Origin: Rufibacter glacialis
GTDB lineage: Bacteria; Bacteroidota; Bacteroidia; Cytophagales; Hymenobacteraceae
Length of the DNA stretch: 64,000 nucleotides
Direction: 5' to 3'
NCBI RefSeq assembly: GCF_008271745.1
Contig: NZ_VKKZ01000019.1
Span: 620,001 to 684,000 of the forward strand
The translations under genes were made by a program, and so were the position numbers. The first letter of the stretch is position 1; each line of letters opens with the position of its first letter. The notes under the pieces were generated by a model that did no database searches, was not told the DNA's origin, and worked only from the letters and a program-made list of their open reading frames with translations. Below, piece after piece: positions 9,127-17,030 of the stretch.

Positions 9127-9480
9127 TGATGTGGAGATGGGGAGATTCGGAAATTTGAAGATGTGGGGAGGTCTGTTTGGGGACTGTTTTATAGAAATAG
9201 GCCCTAAACAGCAGCTAACAGGTACATTTAACCCCGTAGCGGCGTTACACTGTAACGCCGTAGCCGAGAAACCCCTTTAGATTGCCAAGGCTCTGTAAGT
9301 CTGTAGTCAGTCTGGCTACCAACCACTTTCAACCTGTGACGTTAAGGCAAAAGAGCGTCCGTCCAGAATGTGTAGATAAAGAAAACGGTTTAGGCCGTTG
9401 TACTAGAAAGATAATTAAGTTTAAAGAATGCGAAGCCTTGGTTCAATCAAGCACTCATTCACTCAATCAGTCATTAGAAA
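9127..9480. other. 354-bp intergenic region upstream of hslU
   Basis: It holds a copy of the common palindrome at 9176-9212 and the perfect CGGCGTTACA/TGTAACGCCG palindrome at 9240-9260. The promoter of hslU should lie in the rest, but I cannot point to a convincing TAnnTTTG element. No gene is seen. Confidence 0.6.
9236..9263. repeat. GTAGCGGCGTTACA palindrome, copy 1
   Basis: CGGCGTTACA 9240-9249, one C, TGTAACGCCG 9251-9260: a perfect 10-bp inverted repeat flanked by GTAG. Related copies are at 16715-16743 and, inverted, at 16841-16867. Confidence 0.7.
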
Positions 9481-10890
9481 ATGTTAGATCCAACCAAGTA
9501 TTTGACCCCCCGCCAGATTGTAGCCGAGTTAGATAAATATATCATTGGGCAGCAAGACGCCAAGAAGAACGTAGCCATTGCCTTGCGCAACCGCTGGCGC
9601 CGCATGCACGCAGACCCTGAGATGCAGAAGGAGATCATTCCTAACAACATTCTCATGATCGGGGCCACCGGCGTAGGTAAAACCGAGATTGCCCGCCGTT
9701 TGGCCAGCATTGCAGACGCGCCCTTCGTGAAGGTGGAGGCCTCCAAGTTCACCGAGGTGGGCTACGTGGGCCGCGATGTGGAAAGCATGGTGCGCGACCT
9801 GGTAGAACAGGCCGTGAACATGGTGAAAACCCGCAAAAAGGAAGACGTGAAACAGCAAGCTGCCTTGATGGTGGAAGAAGTGATCCTGGACGCGCTCATC
9901 CCGCCCATCAACCAACCCGCCAGTCGTGATGGAATGTTGGGCTTTGGGGGTTCTGCTTCCACTTCCTCAGACATGCCCGATTCTGACCAGGAACTGAACG
10001 AGCGCACCCGCGAGCGTTTCCGGGAGAAGATCAGGAACGGCGAACTGGAAGACCGCAAGATCGACATCAAGATCTCGCAGCACCCAGCTTCCGGGGTAGG
10101 CGTCATGGGGCCAGGCATGGATGAAATGCAAATGGCAGGCATCCAGGAGATGATTGGGAACATGATGCCCAAGAAAACCAAGAAGCGCAAGGTGACCATT
10201 GCCGAGGCACGCAAGATCCTCCTGGAAGAAGAGGCGGCCAAGCTCATTGACATGGACGAGGTGAAGGAAGAGGCCATCCAGAAAGCTGAAAACGCCGGCA
10301 TCATCTTCATTGACGAGATTGACAAAGTGGCCAGCGCCAGTGGCAAAGGCGGCAGTGGCCCAGACGTGAGTCGCGAAGGGGTGCAGCGCGACCTGCTTCC
10401 CATTGTGGAAGGCAGCACCGTGAACACCAAGTACGGCGTCATCAAAACCGACCATATCCTGTTCATCGCCGCCGGGGCGTTTCACGTGGCCAAACCATCA
10501 GACCTGATCCCCGAATTACAGGGCCGTTTCCCCATCAGAGTGGAGCTGCAGAGCCTGAGCAAAGATGATTTCTACCAGATCCTGAAATACCCTAAAAACG
10601 CCCTCACCAAGCAGTATGAAGAGTTGCTGCGGGCCGAAGGCGTGGAACTCAGCTTCACCGATGAATCGCTCCACAAGCTAGCCGAGATTTCCTTTGAGGT
10701 AAACGCCGAGGTGGAGAACATTGGGGCTCGCCGCCTGCAGACGGTCATGAGCCGCCTGCTCAACGACATCCTGTTTGACGTGCCAGACACCATTCCGGTC
10801 AACGCCCACCTCATGGTCACCCCAGAACTGGTAGAAGAACGCCTCCGTGACATGGTCAAAAACCGTGACCTGAGTCAATACATTTTGTAA
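9481..10890 (+). CDS. hslU: HslU, ATPase subunit of the HslUV protease
   Basis: A 469-residue AAA+ unfoldase. Walker A is GATGVGKTE near residue 60, Walker B is IIFIDEIDKVA, and the extended I domain lies between them at about 110-260. The C-terminal tail DLSQYIL is the short peptide that docks into and activates the HslV peptidase. HslU unfolds substrates and feeds them to HslV. The usual partner hslV is not adjacent: porQ lies upstream and a long repeat region downstream, so hslV must be elsewhere. The last two bases of the TAA stop already belong to a heptanucleotide tandem repeat. Confidence 0.97.
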   Translation: MLDPTKYLTPRQIVAELDKYIIGQQDAKKNVAIALRNRWRRMHADPEMQKEIIPNNILMIGATGVGKTEIARRLASIADAPFVKVEASKFTEVGYVGRDVESMVRDLVEQAVNMVKTRKKEDVKQQAALMVEEVILDALIPPINQPASRDGMLGFGGSASTSSDMPDSDQELNERTRERFREKIRNGELEDRKIDIKISQHPASGVGVMGPGMDEMQMAGIQEMIGNMMPKKTKKRKVTIAEARKILLEEEAAKLIDMDEVKEEAIQKAENAGIIFIDEIDKVASASGKGGSGPDVSREGVQRDLLPIVEGSTVNTKYGVIKTDHILFIAAGAFHVAKPSDLIPELQGRFPIRVELQSLSKDDFYQILKYPKNALTKQYEELLRAEGVELSFTDESLHKLAEISFEVNAEVENIGARRLQTVMSRLLNDILFDVPDTIPVNAHLMVTPELVEERLRDMVKNRDLSQYIL

Positions 10891-10943
10891 TTAGGAATTA
10901 GGAATTAGGAATTAGGAATTAGGAATTAGGAATTAGGAATTAG
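10889..10943. repeat. Heptanucleotide tandem repeat AATTAGG, about 8 units
   Basis: Seven-base units of AATTAGG run without interruption for 55 nt from the stop codon of hslU. Related but broken reverse-complement units (AATTCCT) lie at 11604-11638 at the other end of the same gap. Confidence 0.9.
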
Positions 10944-11073
10944 TTTTTTCTGACCGTCTGTTTTGGTACGCCAGCTAAAGCATTGACCGTTTCCATTTCT
11001 TTTTTGTTATCCCTTTTCATTCTGGTTATTCTTTTCTCCAGTACTTTTTCTCTTGTCCTTTAAACCCTCACTC

Positions 11074-11166
11074 TTTGTCATCCTGAAAGGATCTTGGTAG
11101 CGAACGGTAGTAGCGTTAATGAAAGGCCTTTCTAGTTCGCCCACAAGATCCTTCCAGGATGATAAA
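11074..11166. repeat. GTCATCCTGAAAGGATCTTG element, full copy 1 (93 bp)
   Basis: It starts TTTGTCATCCTGAAAGGATC and ends with the imperfect inverse GATCCTTCCAGGATGATAAA. Just inside the ends lie CGAAC and GTTCG. The second full copy is at 38428-38522 and a half copy is at 35194-35230. It resembles a non-autonomous palindromic extragenic element. Confidence 0.75.
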
Positions 11167-11188
11167 CAACAACAACAACAACAACAAC
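11165..11188. repeat. (AAC)8 trinucleotide run
   Basis: Eight uninterrupted AAC units directly after the 93-bp palindromic element. Confidence 0.9.
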
Positions 11189-11216
11189 AGAGCCGCTACC
11201 TTTTGGCAGCGGCTCT
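11189..11216. terminator. Hairpin AGAGCCGCT/AGCGGCTCT, possible terminator
   Basis: A 9-bp stem (11189-11197 and 11208-11216) with a 10-nt loop. No T run follows on the plus strand, so it could be a weak terminator or simply part of the repeat cluster. Confidence 0.35.
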
Positions 11217-11267
11217 GTCTATTTAAAGACTTTTATTTTAAAACAAGGCGGAAAAGGCTGGTGGCGA

Positions 11268-11530
11268 AGACACTCGCAGGTCCTCCGGACACTCCGAGGT
11301 CTTTTGAGAGAGGCTTTTGATCTTGGGCAGACAGGTTCCAATGCTTTGCACCTTTAAGTGGCTCTAGGTTTCAAGTGAATCCTGGGAGAGAGGGGTAAGC
11401 CAGAAAAAGATAAAGGAATGGTCTAGCCTTCTATCAGGGCATTCCCTTAAAAAGCGCTAAAAGAAGTGGGTTAAACGCGAATACCGTTGCTCAAAAGACC
11501 TCGGAGTGTCCGGAGGACCTGCGAGTGTCT
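11268..11530. repeat. Inverted pair of a 41-nt repeat enclosing 181 bp
   Basis: 11268-11308 and 11490-11530 are exact reverse complements over 41 nt; the right copy begins CTCAAAAGACCTCGGAGTGT. Further single copies lie at 16900-16936 and 53140-53182. The enclosed 181 bp has no gene. The geometry is that of a small inverted-repeat element or a paired REP-like unit. Confidence 0.8.
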
Positions 11531-11645
11531 CTGCCAAAGGCCAAAACCAAACTCTCCAGTCTTACTTTTGCGTATGCTGAAAGGGGTATGGTTTCCAAGC
11601 ATTCCAATTCCTAATTCTCAATTCCTAATTCGTAATTAAGAAAAA

Positions 11646-12374
11646 ATGAACTACTACATCATCACCGGGGCCAGCCGGGGGTTAGGAAAAGCCCTCGCGG
11701 AGGCATTGTTAGAAGACGAGCAGAACTGCGTGGTGGGCGTGTCCCGCAACAGTACCATCACCCATGCCCGCTACCGGCACCAACCACTGGACTTTTCAGA
11801 CATTGCCGGCGTAGAGCACAACCTGCACAAAGTGTTCGCGCCCTTTGAAGATGCCCAGAACCTGGTGCTGGTGAACAACGCTGGGGTGATCGGGGAGATT
11901 GGCTACATGGGGCAGAGCAAGAACGAGCATTTTGAGTTCGTCTTTGACGTGAACGTGATTGTGCCGGCCATGTTCATGAACCTGTTCCTGCAAAGCTACC
12001 AGCACCGCCAGAACTGCGGGAAAATGATAGTCAACATCAGTTCCGGGGCGGGGCAGAAAGCCAAAGATGGCTGGGCCGCCTACTGCGCCTCCAAAGCCGC
12101 CCTGGACATGCTTTCCCAAACTGCGCAACTGGAGCAGGATCAGCTGAACACAGGCATAAAGGTCTTCTCAGTGGCACCCGGCATCATTGACACCGACATG
12201 CAGGAACAGATCAGGGAAGCCGATGTTGACCAGTTCAGCAGCGTGCAGCAGTTCCGGGATTATAAAGCGCAGGGAGCCTTGGCTTCGCCCGAAGAGGCGG
12301 CCCAGAAAATCCTGCGGCTTATCAACGAGCCCCAGATTGCCCGGGGTGTGGTGTGTTCGGTGCGGGACTTCTAA
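11646..12374 (+). CDS. Short-chain dehydrogenase/reductase, benzil/sepiapterin reductase-like
   Basis: A 242-residue classical SDR. The cofactor motif is TGASRGLG near residue 7, the structural motif NNAGV is near residue 79, and the active-site Ser and YxxxK appear as NISSGAG...YCASKAAL. These predict NAD(P)H-dependent oxidoreductase activity in the cytoplasm. The overall pattern, with YIITGASRGLGKALAEAL at the N-terminus, resembles the sepiapterin reductase/benzil reductase (YueD-like) group, but the substrate cannot be read from sequence. It is followed after 113 bp by a secreted nuclease gene on the same strand. Confidence 0.88.
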   Translation: MNYYIITGASRGLGKALAEALLEDEQNCVVGVSRNSTITHARYRHQPLDFSDIAGVEHNLHKVFAPFEDAQNLVLVNNAGVIGEIGYMGQSKNEHFEFVFDVNVIVPAMFMNLFLQSYQHRQNCGKMIVNISSGAGQKAKDGWAAYCASKAALDMLSQTAQLEQDQLNTGIKVFSVAPGIIDTDMQEQIREADVDQFSSVQQFRDYKAQGALASPEEAAQKILRLINEPQIARGVVCSVRDF

Positions 12375-12446
12375 AAGGTTTAAAGGCAGTTTCTGGGAAA
12401 AGCGCCGGAAACGGGAGCAAGGGTGGGGCAGCCCGGATTTTTGCCC

Positions 12447-12454
12447 TACTTTTG
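12447..12454 (+). promoter_or_regulatory. TAnnTTTG promoter element for the S1/P1 nuclease gene
   Basis: TACTTTTG fits TAnnTTTG exactly and lies 33 bp upstream of the ATG at 12488, between two same-strand genes. The -33 region is unclear. Confidence 0.4.
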
Positions 12455-12487
12455 CACTTCCGTCATCCACCTATTCTACCAACAGCC

Positions 12488-13279
12488 ATGCGCTTTTTCA
12501 AAAGAATCATCTTATTCAGCCTGTTCCTGTATCTGCCGTTCCAGTCCATGGGCTGGGGCATGATTGGGCACCGCATTGTGGGCGAAGTAGCCGACCGCCA
12601 CATTTCTTCCAAAACCCGCAAAAACATCAAGAAAATACTGGGCAACGAGTCTCTGGCCATGGCCAGTAACTGGGCCGATTTCATCAAATCTGACCCGGCG
12701 TATGATTATCTGGGCAACTGGCACTACATCAACCTGAAAGAGGGCTTGTCGCAGAGCGCCGTAGAGGCCCACCTGAAGCAGGACACCTCCACCAATGCCT
12801 TCACCCGTATCAATTACCTAGTGGCGCAACTGAAGAAGAAAGACCTGCCGCACGCCCAGCAGGTGATGAACCTGCGCCTGCTCATTCACTTCATTGGGGA
12901 TGTGCACCAACCCATGCACGTGGGCCGGCCCGAGGACTTGGGTGGCAACCGCATCAGGGTGGAATGGTTCAACCAGCCTTCTAACCTGCACCGGGTCTGG
13001 GATTCGCAGCTGATTGAATACCAGCAACTGAGCTACACCGAGTATGCCACGGCCATCAACTTTACCACGAAAAGCCAGGTGAAAACATGGCAGAGCCAAC
13101 TGGCGCCGGTATGGTTCTTTGAATCCTACCAAATTGCGCAGCAGCTCTACAAAGGTATCAGCAAGCCTGAGGAAAAGCTGAGCTACCGGTACAACTTTGA
13201 CTACGTTGACACCCTCAACGAGCAGCTCCTGAAAGGCGGCGTACGCCTGGCCGGGGTGCTGGACGAGATCTTCGGATAA
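12488..13279 (+). CDS. Secreted S1/P1-type zinc nuclease
   Basis: A 263-residue protein from ATG 12488; an in-frame upstream extension is rejected because it would bury the signal peptide. Signal cleavage before WGMIGH places a Trp at the mature N-terminus, as needed for the three-zinc site of S1/P1 nucleases. Other ligands are visible: WADFIKSD, NWHYINL, IGDVHQPMH, GG(N)R and LHRVWDSQLI. The family degrades single-stranded DNA and RNA and removes 3' phosphates from nucleotides. A periplasmic or secreted role in nucleotide scavenging is likely. Confidence 0.92.
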   Translation: MRFFKRIILFSLFLYLPFQSMGWGMIGHRIVGEVADRHISSKTRKNIKKILGNESLAMASNWADFIKSDPAYDYLGNWHYINLKEGLSQSAVEAHLKQDTSTNAFTRINYLVAQLKKKDLPHAQQVMNLRLLIHFIGDVHQPMHVGRPEDLGGNRIRVEWFNQPSNLHRVWDSQLIEYQQLSYTEYATAINFTTKSQVKTWQSQLAPVWFFESYQIAQQLYKGISKPEEKLSYRYNFDYVDTLNEQLLKGGVRLAGVLDEIFG

Positions 13280-13311
13280 GGGTTTTCAGGCTCTTTTTTA
13301 GAAACGCCACA

Positions 13312-13348
13312 AAAACGGCGGACACTTCCAGACAGTGTCCGCCGTTTT
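13312..13348. terminator. Strong bidirectional terminator
   Basis: A perfect 15-bp stem AAAACGGCGGACACT/AGTGTCCGCCGTTTT with a 7-nt loop (13327-13333). T runs follow in both directions. It lies between the convergent nuclease gene and the DUF922-like gene. A degenerate copy of the common palindrome is at 13281-13305. Confidence 0.9.
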
Positions 13349-13374
13349 TTGTGGTGGGGCAGGAAGAAGGCCCG

Positions 13375-14544
13375 TCAGAGTTTCACTTTGAGGGCCCGCA
13401 GTTCATCATCAATCTTCTTGTCCCAGCGGCTCTGCGCCGAGGTATTGGTTCCGTGGCCGGTCTCGCCATCATACTGTTTCTGCAGGCGATCCATTTCCCA
13501 GAGGGCTTCCAGGTACTGGTATTTCACCTGGCTCTCGTAGTCTTCCAGGGTGAGTTTCTCAGGCTTCAGGCGCTGCTTGTAGTGCTCAGACACCAGTTTC
13601 ACAATGTCAAAATGCCGCTGCTCGTGGTTAAGGGAGTAGGCCGTCTTGGCCGAAGGCAATATTTTGGAGAGGTTCCGCAGGATATAGGGCTTGGTGGAAA
13701 CCAGCACGTGCACCACGCCATCTTGCACCGTGGCCTGGATATCATTGGAAAGCCCCGGAAAGATAGACGCGGCAAAGCTGCCCGAAACCCGGGAGCCTCC
13801 CTGGAAATCGTTCCAGGTAAGGGGGCGGTTAGGGTCATAGAACAGGGTGTCATCATCTTGGTGGCGCAGGTAGTCCTCAAAATGAACCTTGATGGTGTGG
13901 GTCAACTTCTCGTTGTGCGGTGCTTCCTGCTCTACCCAAGTGGTCAGGTACCGCAACGAGCCGGCCACCATTCTTCGCAACAGAGGCTCTACCATAGTCA
14001 GCGGCCCTGTAGTAGGCCGGCTGTAACTGGCGCTGCCGGCATAGTCAAAGAGGTGCAAAAGCTTGCCTTCGCGCCGTACGGCGAACGCCACTGCTATTTT
14101 AGCTTTTCCCGCTACCCGGCCTTTCTCCGCGGGAGCTTCGGTGAGTTGGAATTCTTTCAGGCGTAGGACTACCGGCCGAAGCTTCTGGTTTTGTTTCAGG
14201 CTTTGCTGAATATAGGTTTCCAGGGCCGCTACGCTCCCGTTCTGCAGGTCTACTGGTTGTGGCGTGGTACCCGCGGCAGGAGCCAGGGGGAGGAGAAATG
14301 CCACGGCCTTCTTGTTCTCCCGCTCATCTACCACCCCCTTGATATGGAACTCCTGAGTGCCAAAGGGCAACACCTCCTGCTTCAACTGAATAGGAGGAAG
14401 GGGTGAGGCCGGAGGCATGGCGCTCCCCAACAGCAACAGCGGCAAGAGAAGAAAAAAGACCCTGCTCCTTATACCCAAGGAGCGGGTGTTTCCTTTTTTC
14501 CTCTTACCCCACGCAGGAAGCAAACCAAAAGCGGAACGGAACAT
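13375..14544 (-). CDS. DUF922-like secreted putative zinc protease
   Basis: A 389-residue protein with a basic N-terminus and a hydrophobic segment at about 28-42, so it is exported or membrane-anchored. The C-terminal half carries the features I associate with DUF922: LTWNDFQGG, then NHEQRHFDI (HExxH-like H-E-Q-R-H), and a closing YDGETGHGTN followed by Q-x-x-W. The HEQRH motif suggests a zinc peptidase, but activity is not established for the family. The N-terminal half (about 60-230) is of unknown type. It is monocistronic and convergent with the nuclease gene. Confidence 0.75.
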   Translation of the reverse strand: MFRSAFGLLPAWGKRKKGNTRSLGIRSRVFFLLLPLLLLGSAMPPASPLPPIQLKQEVLPFGTQEFHIKGVVDERENKKAVAFLLPLAPAAGTTPQPVDLQNGSVAALETYIQQSLKQNQKLRPVVLRLKEFQLTEAPAEKGRVAGKAKIAVAFAVRREGKLLHLFDYAGSASYSRPTTGPLTMVEPLLRRMVAGSLRYLTTWVEQEAPHNEKLTHTIKVHFEDYLRHQDDDTLFYDPNRPLTWNDFQGGSRVSGSFAASIFPGLSNDIQATVQDGVVHVLVSTKPYILRNLSKILPSAKTAYSLNHEQRHFDIVKLVSEHYKQRLKPEKLTLEDYESQVKYQYLEALWEMDRLQKQYDGETGHGTNTSAQSRWDKKIDDELRALKVKL

Positions 14545-14907
14545 GGATAGGATAATTAGGCGTGTTTGAAACAGGGCAGGTTTACCCGTTGTTTTCTGAA
14601 AAACAGCCTCTTAACGGCAACAGTTCCTTTGGTTGTGCGGATTGAATTATAATCTTATCTTGGAGGGGTGGAGCAGGTCAATCTGCCATTTTCCTCCGCG
14701 GGACCTAACAAAGCCGTTTTGCCTCCCTTTTTTGAAAAACGGCCAGAAATCAGGAGGCGAGCGCCGTGAATATCCTGAATTTGGCACGTTTTCGTATAAG
14801 GGAAATGGTGAATGGTTCGTGTTCTCCTGGCCTTAAGAAGCACCGGTTCAATATTCCAGTTTGCAGAAACGTTCTGTATATGTGACTGTCATTGAAATGG
14901 AATTGCC
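14545..14907. other. 363-bp divergent intergenic region
   Basis: It separates the DUF922-like gene from the small secreted protein gene. It contains a copy of the common palindrome at 14587-14617 and a possible TTG-20 bp-TATCTTG promoter-like pair near 14632-14660 on the plus strand. Nothing else is recognised. Confidence 0.5.
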
Positions 14908-15300
14908 ATGGAAAAGAAACTATTAGTCCTTTTGGGTTTGGTATTGGTAGCCGGGGGCGCTTTTGCCCAGACCACTCCTTCTGACAGCAAGCCGGCTGGG
15001 GATGCTCCCAAAGAAAAGCCGCACATCACTTTCAAGGTGCTACCAGAAACATGGGCTAAAAAATGGGAAACGGACAAGCAAGCCCTGGCTCCCAACCCGC
15101 TTACCCTAGCAGAAAAACCAGAGGTAACACCCTTTTACAGCAACATGCCCGTGGCCAAAGCAGGCCGTAAACGCACTCCTATGCCTTTGGCACCCACTGA
15201 CTCCACAGTCCATTACCACCTGTTGAAAAAACGCTTCAAGGTGTTGCCTCTTCCTAAAGGCAAAACCCAGGCGGTTCCGGAGCTGGAGGTACAAAAATAG
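14908..15300 (+). CDS. Small secreted protein of unknown function
   Basis: 130 residues, starting MEKKLLVLLGLVLV with a clear Sec signal peptide ending GGAFAQ. The mature part is about 110 residues, basic and Pro/Lys-rich, with no cysteine and no recognisable domain. It is probably periplasmic. Its start is well placed, it is flanked by a strong terminator, and the signal peptide argues that it is real. It is likely lineage-specific. Confidence 0.65.
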   Translation: MEKKLLVLLGLVLVAGGAFAQTTPSDSKPAGDAPKEKPHITFKVLPETWAKKWETDKQALAPNPLTLAEKPEVTPFYSNMPVAKAGRKRTPMPLAPTDSTVHYHLLKKRFKVLPLPKGKTQAVPELEVQK

Positions 15301-15341
15301 TATGAACGGATTTTAAGGTTCTTTTTCTGGAAACAGCTTTT

Positions 15342-15387
15342 AAACGGCAATCCCCACCTGAAGGAGTTCAGGTGGGGATTGCCGTTT
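15342..15387. terminator. Perfect 21-bp bidirectional terminator
   Basis: Arms 15342-15362 and 15367-15387 are exact inverse copies (AAACGGCAATCCCCACCTGAA) with loop GGAG. It lies between the convergent small secreted protein gene and prfB. Its outer AAACGG also forms the end of a common palindrome copy (15308-15347), so the two elements are fused. Confidence 0.9.
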
Positions 15388-15402
15388 GAAGCGAAGGAGA
15401 GA

Positions 15403-16480
15403 TTAGCTCTGCATCAGGAAGGCTTTGATATAGTCATCCAGGTCGCCATCCAGCACGTTCTGCACATCGGTGCGTTCTACGCCTGTTCTTATGTCTTTGA
15501 TGAGTTTATAGGGGTGCAGCACGTAGTTCCTGATCTGCGAACCGAAGTCGATGCGTTTCTTGGTGCTTTCCACCTTGTCGCGTTCCTCGTTCCGTTTGTT
15601 GATCTCAATCTGGTAGAGCTGCGATTTCAGCATCCTAATGGCGTGCTCCTTGTTCATGAGCTGGGAGCGCTCAATCTGCACCGCAATGGTAATGCCCGTG
15701 GGTTTGTGCTTCAGGCGCACCGCCGTCTCCACCTTGTTCACGTTCTGGCCTCCGGCACCACCCGCCCGATAGGTATCCCACTCAATATCCCCGGGGTTCA
15801 CGGTGATCTCAATGGTGTCATCTACCACGGGGTACACGAAGACTGAAGCGAAGGAGGTGTGCCGCCTTCCGCCGGAATCAAAGGGGGAAATACGCACCAA
15901 ACGGTGTACCCCAATCTCAGCTTTGAGGTAGCCATATGCGAAATCACCGTCGAACTGGAGGGTGGCAGACTTGATGCCGGCTCCCTCGCCCGGTTGGAAA
16001 TCGACCTGCTTCACGGAATAGCCTTTGCGTTCGCCCCACATGAGGTACATGCGGTACAGCATCTCGGCCCAGTCCTGGCTCTCGGTTCCACCCGCCCCGG
16101 AGTTCACCTCCAGCACGGCGCCCAACTGGTCTTCCTCGTTGCTGAGCATCCGCTTGAATTCCAAGCCTTCTACGGTCGCCTCGGCGGTTTTATATTCAGC
16201 GTTGATGTCTTCCTCAGAGACGTCGCCTTCTTTGTAGAAATCGAAAAGGACCTCTACATCATCCACGGCTTTAGAGGTGTTTTCAAAATCATCGGTCCAG
16301 GTCTTGAGGCTTTTGGCTTCTTTCAGTACCGTCTCAGCTTTCTTGGGATCATCCCAGAAATCAGGAGCGGTGGACTGAGCCTCGATGGCCATTATCTGTT
16401 CTTTCTTGGTATCGTAGTCAAAGATACCTCCTCAACGCCTCTACCCGGCCTTTCAATTCTTTTACTTGTTCTTGGGTCAT
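15403..16480 (-). CDS. prfB: Peptide chain release factor 2, with +1 programmed frameshift
   Basis: RF2 ends translation at UGA and UAA codons. The main frame encodes the SPF anticodon-like tripeptide ([11 protein letters not shown]) and the catalytic GGQ loop ([12 protein letters not shown]). The start is not in this frame. ATG 16480 (or in-frame ATG 16495) opens a 20-codon frame, M-T-Q-E-Q-V-K-E-L..., that ends at UGA 16420-16418. A +1 slip at CUU yields [14 protein letters not shown] and joins the main frame, giving about 358 residues, the normal RF2 length. An internal start at 16392 alone would remove the N-terminal helix. The gene is autoregulated by RF2 level. It is convergent with the upstream small gene. 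Confidence 0.96.
16418..16432 (-). promoter_or_regulatory. prfB +1 programmed frameshift site
   Basis: Read on the minus strand: AGGAGGT, AT, CTT, TGA, then C. AGGAGG is an internal Shine-Dalgarno-like sequence three nucleotides before the slippery CUU, followed by the in-frame UGA C. This is the classical RF2 autoregulation signal. Only a +1 slip connects the 20-codon leader to the GGQ-bearing frame. Confidence 0.95.
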
Positions 16481-16617
16481 AACAGGGGCTGCCATTGGTT
16501 TCTACAAAATAGCAGCGGTTGCAAAGATAGCAGATATAAGGGAAGTTGCGGAAAAGGTTGTAGGGTGGGGCAGAGCCGCTTTTGGCATGTTTTCCGGGAA
16601 ACAGGCTCAGAACGCAA

Positions 16618-16650
16618 AAACCTGTGAGGTTTTCAAAACCTCACAGGTTT
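16618..16650. terminator. Perfect 16-bp dyad, probable terminator
   Basis: AAACCTGTGAGGTTTT, one C, then its exact inverse. It lies upstream of prfB and beyond the repeats near ilvE, so it does not obviously end a known gene. It may be a repeat-derived hairpin. Confidence 0.5.
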
Positions 16651-16714
16651 GATCTAAGGAAGAGGGTACGGCGCAGGATTGGAAACTCGCGCCAGAGTTC
16701 TCTGATCAGCCGTC

Positions 16715-16867
16715 TGTAGCGGCGTTCCACGTAACGCCGTAGGTGACAGAAGTAGGATCGCTTCAGGTAACTGAATACAATTTTTTTTACAGGGTAGAAA
16801 GGCCAGTTGCTGGCACAAGGGTTCTGGTTTTATAGAACCACGGCGTTACAGTGTAACGCCGCTACAT
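16715..16867. repeat. Inverted pair of GCGGCGTTACA palindromes enclosing about 100 bp
   Basis: TGTAGCGGCGTT... at 16715 and ...AACGCCGCTACA ending at 16867 are reverse complements (about 20 bp, a few mismatches). Each end is itself a short palindrome. The single copy at 9236-9263 belongs to the same family. The pair resembles a small non-autonomous element or paired REP unit. Confidence 0.65.
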
Positions 16868-16899
16868 TGACCGGCCATACCCATTTTACCGCTCAATCC

Positions 16900-16936
16900 A
16901 AAGACCTCGAAGTGTGCGCAGCTCCTACGAGTGTCT
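16900..16936 (+). repeat. AAGACCTCGnAGTGT repeat, diverged single copy
   Basis: It matches the 41-nt repeat of 11490-11530 with several substitutions in the centre (GTGCGCAGCTCCTA in place of GTCCGGAGGACCTG). Confidence 0.6.
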
Positions 16937-16964
16937 GAACACCACAATCCCCTAAAAAAGAAAA

Positions 16965-17010
16965 AATCTGCTTTGGGTCTGTTTTACCTAAAACAGCCCC
17001 AAAGCAGATT
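16965..17010 (-). terminator. Terminator of ilvE built on the common palindrome
   Basis: AATCTGCTTTGGG-T-CTGTTTT / ACCT / AAAACAG-C-CCCAAAGCAGATT: 20 paired bases with a single 1x1 mismatch. On the minus strand the T-rich tract complementary to 16957-16967 follows. The inner stem is the core of the dispersed palindrome family, so here that core acts as part of a terminator. Confidence 0.85.
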
Positions 17011-17030
17011 CATCAATTACTTGCAACCTT

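Larger units (their letters stand above)
10891..11645. other. 755-bp intergenic region composed mainly of repeats
   Basis: From left to right it holds the heptanucleotide array (10889-10943), a 93-bp element with GTCATCCTGAAAGGATCTTG ends (11074-11166), an (AAC)8 run (11165-11188), a hairpin (11189-11216), a 41-nt perfect inverted repeat pair (11268-11308 and 11490-11530), and broken AATTCCT units (11604-11638). I see no coding sequence. Confidence 0.75.
16496..17030. other. 535-bp intergenic region between prfB and ilvE
   Basis: It contains a common palindrome copy (16579-16614), a terminator-like dyad (16618-16650), an inverted pair of the GCGGCGTTACA palindrome (16715-16743 and 16841-16867), a copy of the AGACCTCG repeat (16900-16936) and the ilvE terminator (16965-17010). 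No gene is seen. Confidence 0.7.

Noticed and set aside
10889-11530. Possible CRISPR array
   Set aside because: The tandem units are 7 bp with no spacers, and the longer repeats are inverted pairs and not evenly spaced. No cas genes are present.
16392-16392. ATG at 16392 as start of prfB
   Set aside because: The upstream frame with AGGAGGTATCTTTGAC gives the normal RF2 N-terminus after +1 slippage.
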